DNA from: Pyrinomonadaceae bacterium
GTDB taxonomy: Bacteria > Acidobacteriota > Blastocatellia > Pyrinomonadales > Pyrinomonadaceae
Reading direction: 5' to 3'
Length of the DNA: 5,785 nucleotides
Assembly (NCBI GenBank): GCA_013812565.1
Contig: JACCTF010000148.1
Location: forward strand, 1-5,785
Shown: one piece after another, positions 1 through 5,785 of the stretch
How positions within the stretch are numbered: the stretch's first letter is position 1
Layout: every line of letters starts with the position of its first letter
Translations under genes and position numbers: made by a program
Notes under the pieces: model-generated
The model's input: the letters and a program-made list of their open reading frames with translations, nothing else
Databases searched by the model: none
Told to the model about the DNA's origin: nothing

Positions 1-1044
<1,044 letters not shown>

Positions 1045-1046
1045 GA

Positions 1047-1153
1047 GTGACAAGTAAACAGTGACAAGTGACAAGACAGAACATCGCCGCTGCACCGTTC
1101 TTACCTGCCGCTCGTCGCTTCTTTCCTGTCACTGTTTACTTGTCATCTGTCAC
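1047..1153. repeat. Inverted repeat of GTGACAA-like heptads between the two permease genes
   Basis: TGACAAGTAAACAGTGACA at 1048-1066 is perfectly inverted at 1127-1145, giving a 19-bp stem with a 60-base loop. The left arm is a run of 7-base units: GTGACAA at 1047, 1061 and 1068, and a diverged GTAAACA at 1054. The right arm continues in complementary heptads (CTGTCAC, TGTTTAC, TTGTCAT, CTGTCAC) up to 1153. If the permeases are co-transcribed, the RNA could fold into a long hairpin between the two reading frames. No T-tract follows the right arm, so a classical terminator is unlikely. It may be a dispersed intergenic repeat of REP or small palindromic-element type. That is inference, since only one copy is visible. 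Confidence 0.85.
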
Positions 1154-1161
1154 TTGAATTT

Positions 1162-2412
1162 ATGAGAAGCGACATATACGAAAATCTGAAGATGGCGCTC
1201 GCGACCTTGCGTGCCAATAAGCTGCGTTCGGTGCTGACGGTCGTCGGCGTGGTGATCGGCGTATGGACGGTGATGGCGATTGCCTCAATCATCAGCGGCA
1301 TTGACATGGCCGTGACGAAAGAGATCGAATCTTTCGGCACGCGCTCGATCTTCCTCTACAAATTTGAACCCGGCATACGCACGAGCAACCCGACGCGCGA
1401 AGAACGCACGCGCAAGGATTTGACTTACGATGACGCGATGGCGATTAATCAGTTGCCCGCGGTCGAAGTCGCCGTGCCTTACCTCGACGTGACAAGCGAT
1501 TGGTTCGGTCGCAAGATCATGGTCAAGGCTAACGGCAAATCATCGAGTGCCGTTAACCTCTCCGGCACGCTGCCGGATGATGAACGCACCGGCATCAGAA
1601 TCTTGACCTCGGGTCGTTACTTCACGCAGTTCGAGAACGACGGCAACCAAGAAGTGTGCGTCATCGGATCGACCGTCGCAGAAAACTTTTTCCCATACAC
1701 TAATCCGGTTGGGCAGGCCTTGGAGATTGGCGGTCGAGAGTTTCAAGTGCTTGGCATACTGGAGAAACGCGAGCAGCTTTTCGGCGGCGGCGGCGGCGAC
1801 GACGACCAGAACAACTTAATTCTGATGCCCTTTGGAGTGGCGCGCAAACTCAAGCCCAACTCCGAAGACTTGTTCATCCTCGCCGTCGCCCGCCCCGGCA
1901 TGATCGAGACGGCAAAGGATCAGATTGTTGATCTGCTGCGCGTGCGTCGTCAGGTGCCATTTGATAAACCGAACACCTTTGGATTGGCGACCGCCGATTC
2001 GATTATCCAGCAGTTTCGCTCAATCACGTCCGGCATCGCGATTGCCATGGTTGCGATTTCGTCCGTTGGGTTGATGGTGGGCGGCATTGGCGTGATGAAC
2101 ATCATGCTCGTCTCGGTGACGGAACGCACGCGCGAGATCGGCACACGTAAAGCCATCGGCGCCCGGCGCAAAGACATTCTCTGGCAATTCCTGATCGAAG
2201 CGGCAACACTGACAGGCGTCGGGGGGCTGGTCGGACTCGCACTCGGTTGGGCCACCTCGCTACTAATCCGATTGATCTTTCCTTCTTATGTGCCGCTGTG
2301 GGCACCCATCGCGGGCTTTGCTGCAAGCGTCGGGATCGGACTCATCTTCGGATTGTGGCCGGCATGGAAGGCTGCACGGCTCGATCCGATTGAAGCTCTG
2401 CGCTACGAATGA
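1162..2412 (+). CDS. MacB/FtsX-type ABC transporter permease, complete
   Basis: Complete 416-residue permease of the MacB/FtsX family. The start 'MRSDIYENLKMALATLRANKLRSVLTVVGVVIGV' region is the normal family N-terminus, supporting ATG at 1162, although no Shine-Dalgarno is visible and repeat DNA abuts the start. Helix 1 is at about 22-46. The extracytoplasmic MacB_PCD domain runs about 47-285 ('GRYFTQFEND', 'NPVGQALEIGG'). The FtsX domain has helices at about 286-318, 344-374 and 378-402, with the conserved loop 'ERTREIGTRKAIGARRKDIL' and the C-terminus 'WPAWKAARLDPIEALRYE'. There is no nucleotide-binding domain, so it is shorter than classical MacB (about 650 residues). It is a tandem paralogue of the gene before it, and the two probably heterodimerise on a shared ATPase. 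A Gly5-Asp3 run at residues 208-215, encoded by (GGC)5(GAC)3, sits in the extracytoplasmic domain and looks like a slippage-prone insertion. Substrate is unknown. Confidence 0.95.
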   Translation: MRSDIYENLKMALATLRANKLRSVLTVVGVVIGVWTVMAIASIISGIDMAVTKEIESFGTRSIFLYKFEPGIRTSNPTREERTRKDLTYDDAMAINQLPAVEVAVPYLDVTSDWFGRKIMVKANGKSSSAVNLSGTLPDDERTGIRILTSGRYFTQFENDGNQEVCVIGSTVAENFFPYTNPVGQALEIGGREFQVLGILEKREQLFGGGGGDDDQNNLILMPFGVARKLKPNSEDLFILAVARPGMIETAKDQIVDLLRVRRQVPFDKPNTFGLATADSIIQQFRSITSGIAIAMVAISSVGLMVGGIGVMNIMLVSVTERTREIGTRKAIGARRKDILWQFLIEAATLTGVGGLVGLALGWATSLLIRLIFPSYVPLWAPIAGFAASVGIGLIFGLWPAWKAARLDPIEALRYE

Positions 2413-2434
2413 CATTCGCGGTATCACGCAAGAC

Positions 2435-3223
2435 TTAAAACGGTCTTCCCGAGACGGTCGCTAGTAGAATGCGGAGCATTACACCAAGCAGCCAGACCGC
2501 GAGAACAACTCCCCACGCCGCCCCCGCCGATAACCGACCGACCTTGCGCACGCCGATAGCCGCAAGAAACAGACCATAGAATGAGAAAATATCGAGCGTG
2601 CTCAGCGCCGTCGCCAGTACCGGATGCGCCACTCCATCAATCAGCACGCCGGGGTTACCCTGCAACAATCCGCGATTATCTTTGACCGGATCAATCTCAT
2701 CAGACGCTCTAAGAAAGAGCATTAAGATATTACCAAGCATCAGTAGTACCGACGGCGGCAGACTTGCGTAGGTCCAAACTGACAAAGCTTGTTTATAGTT
2801 GACGCTTCCGCCCATCGCCATCATCCCGAGCAGGTAGAGTGCTCCTCCAAGCGCAAGCATGAGCGGGATAAAGATAACCGGCGCTCCATAAGCTAATGCT
2901 TTGAAGACCGGTCTCGATTGCATCTCGATGGCGCGATCCCTCTGTTCAGTATCTGCATCGGGAGCGCCAGCCTCAATCTGCGCCCGAACAATGTTTTCGT
3001 AGCCAACACGCTGGATGAAGAGAAAACTGAACGAGGCAACAACAATCGTGATGATGAGCCCTGCAATCAAGAAGCGTGGGCGCGCGCGAAGAGCTTCAAA
3101 GGTGCTTCCCGGTTCAAAGAAGATGCTCGTTAACGTTTCTGCCGTGGACACTGACGGCGCAGCAGGCGTTCCTGAGTTAGTGGGGGGCGGAGGGTTGTTA
3201 AGCTGAGAGTCAAGATTGTTCAT
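2435..3223 (-). CDS. YIP1-family multi-pass membrane protein
   Basis: Predicted 262-residue inner-membrane protein with the architecture of bacterial YIP1-domain proteins, whose biochemical role is not established. Residues 1-30 are hydrophilic and rich in Pro, Ser, Thr and Ala ('NNPPPPTNSGTPAAPS'). 'TLTSIFFEPGSTFEALRARPRF' leads into the first helix and is the usual YIP1 entry motif. Likely membrane segments are at about 51-70, 114-134, 148-171, 203-224 and 234-256. A charged soluble loop lies at 71-108, and 'NYKQALSVWTYASLPPSVL' around 142-160 is a second family signature. I chose ATG at 3223 because AGGTGA (3229-3234) sits 5 bases upstream. A GTG at 3232 would add three residues but overlaps that site. 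The gene converges on the MacB-type permeases with 22 bases between the stops, so it is not in their operon. YIP1 proteins are often found near such permeases in Acidobacteriota (recollection, not tested). Confidence 0.85.
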   Translation of the reverse strand: MNNLDSQLNNPPPPTNSGTPAAPSVSTAETLTSIFFEPGSTFEALRARPRFLIAGLIITIVVASFSFLFIQRVGYENIVRAQIEAGAPDADTEQRDRAIEMQSRPVFKALAYGAPVIFIPLMLALGGALYLLGMMAMGGSVNYKQALSVWTYASLPPSVLLMLGNILMLFLRASDEIDPVKDNRGLLQGNPGVLIDGVAHPVLATALSTLDIFSFYGLFLAAIGVRKVGRLSAGAAWGVVLAVWLLGVMLRILLATVSGRPF

Positions 3224-3228
3224 AGTCG

Positions 3229-3234
3229 TCACCT
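3229..3234 (-). promoter_or_regulatory. Ribosome binding site AGGTGA that decides the YIP1-gene start
   Basis: On the minus strand, AGGTGA lies 5 bases before the ATG at 3223. The alternative upstream GTG (3230-3232) is inside this motif, so it is unlikely to be the initiation codon. Confidence 0.6.
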
Positions 3235-3304
3235 ATAAGATCGGACTTTAGAGATTGGTTAACTTCTTCCGCTATGCGAGAACGCGCTGATTTTACACCC
3301 AATT

Positions 3305-3334
3305 ATTACGCCGCATAAACAGAAGATGTTTCAA
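3305..3334 (-). promoter_or_regulatory. Possible sigma70-type promoter for the YIP1-family gene
   Basis: On the minus strand, TTGAAA (3329-3334; 5 of 6 matches to TTGACA) is followed after 18 bases by CGTAAT (3305-3310; 4 of 6 matches to TATAAT) in an AT-rich patch. It would give a leader of roughly 75 bases. The 191-bp spacing from the upstream yfiT-like gene makes a separate promoter reasonable, but this is a pattern match only. Confidence 0.3.
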
Positions 3335-3414
3335 GCGTCATGGCAGGAGTCAGCGGTTGCTCTGAAAGAGCCAAGCCACGGTTCGATGCCGATATGAATT
3401 CTGTTCTTATATGC

Positions 3415-3939
3415 TCAGCCCCAACTCATACGCTCGCGCAGGCTGGTGATGTGTGCGGTGTGATGTCGCCCGTGCCAAGCATAGAGAGCAAGAGATTTAT
3501 CGAGAGGCACGACGCCAAGTTCCGGATGGCGGAACGCGCGTGCGAAATCCCCCGGTGTCAGTGATCGCAGCAACAACATCCATCGTCGATGAAGTGCGTC
3601 CAACAGGGCCAGTGAAACTTCCAGCGGCGCGCTTCGCGCATCATCAAGTTCTGCCCAGCGGTCTTCCATGTAAGGCTTGATGGTCGGCTCGTCTTCCGTC
3701 AGTGCAAGCTTAAAACGCATATAAGCATTCATGTGGCTGTCCGGCAGGTGATGAACCACTTGCCGGACAGTCCACCCTTCGGGGCGATATGGCGTCTCAA
3801 TCTGTTCGGACGACAATCCTTCAACCGCCGCCCGAAGCCTCACGGGTGTTTCCGCGATCTCGTCAATAAAACGTTGTCGCTTGTTCTCGGTTACGTTGCC
3901 TTCCATCTTGAATTGTCCGATTGGGTAACGCAGATCCAT
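3415..3939 (-). CDS. yfiT: YfiT/BstA-like DinB-fold metal-dependent protein (putative bacillithiol transferase)
   Basis: Cytoplasmic 174-residue four-helix-bundle protein of the DinB/YfiT family. Members are annotated as metal-dependent hydrolases or bacillithiol S-transferases that conjugate low-molecular-weight thiol to electrophiles. Diagnostic segments are 'MDLRYPIGQF' at 1-10, 'TPYRPEGWTVRQVVHHLPDSH' at 49-69, 'RFKLALTEDEPTIKPY' at 75-90, 'RWAELDDARSAPLEVSL' at 94-110 and 'YAWHGRHHTAHI' at 153-164. Histidines in the 63-69 and 156-163 motifs are the expected divalent-metal ligands. Length matches Bacillus subtilis YfiT (about 178). The ATG at 3939 is preceded by a perfect AGGAGG with 6-base spacing, and the protein then begins with the family's usual MDLRYPIG. 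The frame is open to 3999, but the extra 20 residues are not family-like. Whether the host makes bacillithiol cannot be judged here; another thiol or a plain hydrolase role is possible. Confidence 0.93.
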   Translation of the reverse strand: MDLRYPIGQFKMEGNVTENKRQRFIDEIAETPVRLRAAVEGLSSEQIETPYRPEGWTVRQVVHHLPDSHMNAYMRFKLALTEDEPTIKPYMEDRWAELDDARSAPLEVSLALLDALHRRWMLLLRSLTPGDFARAFRHPELGVVPLDKSLALYAWHGRHHTAHITSLRERMSWG

Positions 3940-3945
3940 TGTCTT

Positions 3946-3951
3946 CCTCCT
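3946..3951 (-). promoter_or_regulatory. Consensus Shine-Dalgarno AGGAGG fixing the yfiT-like start
   Basis: AGGAGG on the minus strand is 6 bases from the ATG at 3939. It rules in that codon over the in-frame upstream ATG at 3999, which would add 20 residues with no family similarity. Confidence 0.85.
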
Positions 3952-4035
3952 ATCCACAAATATGCACAAGCGGCATAACGCTCGACGGTCAGAGGTCACT
4001 CGACTTCACTTTGCCGACGCGTTACCCGCAAAACG
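3952..4035. other. Non-coding spacer between the yfiT-like gene and the frameshifted secreted-protein gene
   Basis: About 85 bases upstream of the yfiT ribosome binding site. No intact gene is supported. It contains a short inverted pair, TAACGC at 3976-3981 and GCGTTA at 4019-4024, separated by 37 bases, too short and too far apart to call a terminator. No convincing -35/-10 pair was found, although a yfiT promoter would be expected here. Confidence 0.4.
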
Positions 4036-4297
4036 TTACTGAGTCTTGAAGGTCGCTTTTCCGTCAGCCTTGCGGCCAAGTATGACAACAAACTCACCGA
4101 CCGTGGTCAGATCGAGAAGCTTCGTTAAGTTCACTTTTCATCGTTGAGGTCTTATTCGTAGAAAGAAAGCGATACTCAGATTGTTCAGCGCGCTGATTTG
4201 TAGAAACCGAAACGACTTGAGCCGCCGCTCGAGGCGAACAGCATATCGAGATACCAACACAGATTACTAACAAGAGAAGTGTTTTCAAATCCTTCAT
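4036..4297 (-). pseudogene. Small secreted protein gene, apparently frameshifted
   Basis: ATG at 4297, with AGGA 5 bases upstream (4303-4306), opens a 67-codon frame ending in TGA at 4094-4096. Residues 1-26 are a clear Sec signal peptide: 'MKDLK', then a hydrophobic 'TLLLLVICVGISICC' stretch and 'SPRAAA|Q' as the likely signal peptidase I site. The exported part carries 'EYRFLSTNKTSTMKSELNEA', which I recognise as a motif of small repetitive secreted proteins in Acidobacteriota genomes (from memory; function unknown). After 'ELNEAS' the frame gives 'RSDHGR' and stops. The next frame reads 'DLTTVGEFVVILGRKADG' and 'KATFKTQ' to TAA at 4036-4038, which resembles the expected hydrophobic beta-strand ending. 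A one-base-type shift or small deletion therefore seems to have split the gene. A sequencing error or a genuinely short protein (4094-4297) is possible. The start lies 14 bases after the OppF-type gene, so co-transcription is likely. Confidence 0.5.
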
Positions 4298-4311
4298 ATC
4301 AATCCTGTGTT

Positions 4312-5373
4312 TTAGCTGGCAGTGGGTGCATTCGCCCAACCGGGGACGCGTATGCAGGCGACCGTATGGCCGGGCGAAACTTCGCGCAAGTCCGGGTCAA
4401 CTCGTGCGCATTCTGGAATGGCATCAGGGCATCGTGTGTGGAAACGGCAACCCGACGGCGGATTGATCGGTGTCGGCACATCGCCGTGCAGCACGATGCG
4501 TTCGCGTTTGCGCCGCGGATCGGGAACTGGTATCGCCGAGAGAAGCGCCCGCGTGTATGGATGCAGCGGGTCGGCGTAAAGATCCGCCGCACTCGCTACT
4601 TCAACGATGCGACCCAAGTACATCACCGCGACGCGCGTCGAGATGTGCTGGACCACGGCGAGTCCGTGCGAAATGAAAAGATATGTGAGACCAAACTCCG
4701 CCTGCAAATCGGCGAGCAGATTGACAACCTGCGCCTGCACCGAAACATCGAGAGCTGAAACCGGTTCATCGGCGACAATCAATTTCGGATTCAAAGCGAG
4801 CGCCCGCGCGATTCCGATGCGTTGCCTTTGACCGCCGGAAAATTCGTGCGGATAGCGGTTCATGTAATCAGGGTCAAGGCCGACTTTACGCAACAGATCG
4901 GCGACGCGCGCACGCTGCTCTTCACGACTTCCAATCCGGTGAATCACCAATGGCTCGCTAACAATGTCTCGTACCGTCAGGCGCGGGTTCAAAGAGGCAT
5001 ACGGGTCTTGAAAGATGATCTGCATCCCGCGGCGCAGTTCGCGCAACTCTCTGCCGCGAAGCGCGAGCACGTCGCGGTCTCCAAAAAAGATTTCGCCGCT
5101 TGTCGGCTCGATCAGACGCAGCAGACAGCGCCCGACGGTTGATTTCCCGCAGCCTGATTCACCGACCAGCCCGAGCGTATCGCCCTGAAAAATCTCGAAC
5201 GTGATGCCGTCAACCGCACGCACTACATCATCGCTTCCGGCCACCGGGAAGTGCTTGAGGAGCCTTCGCACGCGCACGAGTTCTTCGCCCACGTTCATCC
5301 TCCCGGCATCACGTTCATGCGCCGCCGCTGCCTCCCGCTCCGGTACGTCCTCCAACTGTTTGTTGACGCTCAC
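4312..5373 (-). CDS. oppF: OppF/DppF-type peptide ABC transporter ATP-binding protein
   Basis: ATPase subunit of an oligopeptide/dipeptide importer (353 residues), working on the inner face of the membrane with an OppD-type partner. It shows Walker [10 protein letters not shown] (71-79), the Q-loop FQDP (Q122), the signature FSGGQ (178-182), Walker B 'LIVADEP' with E203, the D-loop SALD (206-209) and the switch H236. The C-terminal oligo_HPY domain ('[16 protein letters not shown]', 271-285) has four cysteines at 309, 315, 322 and 340, a pattern reported to hold an Fe-S cluster in some Dpp/Opp ATPases. H236 is followed by Gly, where the family nearly always has Asp. The GTG at 5373 overlaps the stop of the preceding gene as GTGA, implying translational coupling. 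An internal GTG at 5292 with GGGAGG 6 bases upstream would give '[17 protein letters not shown]', a more family-like start, so the first 27 residues are uncertain. Opp versus Dpp substrate cannot be resolved. Confidence 0.93.
   Translation of the reverse strand: MSVNKQLEDVPEREAAAAHERDAGRMNVGEELVRVRRLLKHFPVAGSDDVVRAVDGITFEIFQGDTLGLVGESGCGKSTVGRCLLRLIEPTSGEIFFGDRDVLALRGRELRELRRGMQIIFQDPYASLNPRLTVRDIVSEPLVIHRIGSREEQRARVADLLRKVGLDPDYMNRYPHEFSGGQRQRIGIARALALNPKLIVADEPVSALDVSVQAQVVNLLADLQAEFGLTYLFISHGLAVVQHISTRVAVMYLGRIVEVASAADLYADPLHPYTRALLSAIPVPDPRRKRERIVLHGDVPTPINPPSGCRFHTRCPDAIPECARVDPDLREVSPGHTVACIRVPGWANAPTAS
5299..5304 (-). promoter_or_regulatory. Shine-Dalgarno GGGAGG before an alternative internal OppF start
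   Basis: GGGAGG on the minus strand lies 6 bases before an in-frame GTG at 5290-5292, and directly abuts an ATG at 5296-5298 that is too close to use it. The annotated GTG at 5373 has only an AGGAG about 11 bases upstream. The site therefore favours either a shorter OppF or dual initiation. Confidence 0.45.
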
Positions 5374-5785
5374 TGCGCTATGCGCTCCTCTCTGTGTTCA
5401 GCGGCGACGGCGGCAGCCAAGTCGTAGAGTACGCAGCGAACTTCTGTGTCGTTCTCCAACTTGTAGAGCGGGATGTCTTCGGCCGTGCAGCGCGGCATGC
5501 GATGCGAACAGCGCGGTGCAAAATGGCAACCGGGCGGAAGCTGTGTGGGTTTGGGCACTGTGCCTTCAATCGTCGTCAATCGTTCAACCTTTTTGGCTTC
5601 AGCCGTTGTCAGTTTCGGTACAGAGAGCAGCAACCCTTCCGTGTATGGATGTTTCGGACGCGCGAACAGTTCTTCGACTGGAGATGCTTCAACGATACGG
5701 CCTGTATACATCACCGCGACTCGGTCAGCCACTTCTGCAACCACGCCTAGATCATGCGTGATCAACAGTACCGCAAGGTTTCTGG
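5370..5785 (-). CDS. oppD: OppD/DppD-type peptide ABC transporter ATP-binding protein, C-terminal part (5' end outside window)
   Basis: The frame is open to the right edge, so only the last 138 residues are visible and no start codon should be assigned. The fragment begins in the strand before the switch region, '[30 protein letters not shown]', with the canonical His-Asp pair. It continues into the oligo_HPY C-terminal domain ('[14 protein letters not shown]'). That domain contains the cysteine motif '[15 protein letters not shown]' and a last 'VRC', four cysteines in the arrangement seen in OppD/DppD and OppF/DppF. Walker A, signature and Walker B motifs would lie beyond the window. The stop codon overlaps the GTG of the OppF-type gene by the 4-base GTGA, the usual D-then-F order of opp/dpp operons. 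The permease and substrate-binding subunits are presumably farther upstream on the minus strand, or elsewhere. Confidence 0.92.
   Translation of the reverse strand, partial: RNLAVLLITHDLGVVAEVADRVAVMYTGRIVEASPVEELFARPKHPYTEGLLLSVPKLTTAEAKKVERLTTIEGTVPKPTQLPPGCHFAPRCSHRMPRCTAEDIPLYKLENDTEVRCVLYDLAAAVAAEHREERIAQ

Noticed and set aside
2430..2447. Possible bidirectional terminator between the convergent permease and YIP1 genes (AAGAC / GTCTT with 8-base loop)
   Set aside because: Only 5 base pairs, no G/C-rich stem and no clear T-tract on either strand.
3345..3414. Terminator after the yfiT-like gene (GCTCT-TTC-AGAGC on the minus strand)
   Set aside because: A 5-bp stem not followed by a T-run; too weak to call.
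3340..3564. Plus-strand open frame overlapping the end of the yfiT-like gene
   Set aside because: Most of it is antisense to conserved YfiT sequence and it has no convincing ribosome binding site or recognisable motif.
3976..4024. attC-like or terminator-like inverted pair TAACGC / GCGTTA upstream of the yfiT-like gene
   Set aside because: The core does not match the integron RYYYAAC / GTTRRRY consensus, the arms are only 6 bases, and no cassette or integrase context exists.
5201..5761. 186-codon plus-strand open frame opposite the OppD/OppF genes
   Set aside because: Low-complexity Ser/Arg/Ala-rich shadow of two well-supported ATPase genes that crosses their junction; no domain recognised.

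Overview
The window reads as ordinary chromosomal DNA of a free-living bacterium, most probably an Acidobacteriota (Blastocatellia/Pyrinomonadaceae-like) member. This is an inference from the gene set: MacB-type permeases without a fused ATPase, a YIP1-family membrane protein beside them, a YfiT-type DinB protein, a small secreted protein with an 'STNKTSTM..ELNEA' motif, and heptad GTGACAA intergenic repeats. No rRNA, tRNA or other phylogenetic marker is present to confirm it.

Left third, plus strand (1-2412): two tandem FtsX/MacB-type ABC permease genes. The first is cut by the left edge and the second is complete. Their C-terminal halves are closely related paralogues. They presumably form the two membrane halves of one export or envelope ABC transporter whose ATPase lies outside the window. 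Between them sits a 117-bp spacer carrying a perfect 19-bp inverted repeat built from GTGACAA-like heptads, which runs almost to the start codon of the second gene.

Middle, minus strand (2435-3939): a YIP1-family multi-pass membrane protein converges on the permeases with a 22-bp gap. Upstream of it is a YfiT/BstA-like DinB-fold metal-dependent transferase with a textbook ribosome binding site. The 191 bp between them hold a possible promoter for the YIP1 gene.

Right third, minus strand (4036-5785): an oligopeptide/dipeptide ABC transporter ATPase pair of OppD/OppF type. OppD is cut by the right edge and overlaps the OppF frame by 4 bases (GTGA). Immediately after OppF comes a small secreted-protein gene with a clear signal peptide and ribosome binding site. 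Its reading frame breaks after the 'TSTMKSELNEAS' segment, and a plausible C-terminus continues in the next frame, so it is called a pseudogene or a frameshifted gene.

I see no CRISPR array, insertion sequence, RNA gene or defence cassette, and nothing that amounts to a new multi-gene system. The most useful second-look items are the inverted repeat, the frameshifted secreted protein, the Asp-to-Gly change beside the switch histidine of the OppF-type ATPase, and start-codon ambiguities in OppF and YIP1.
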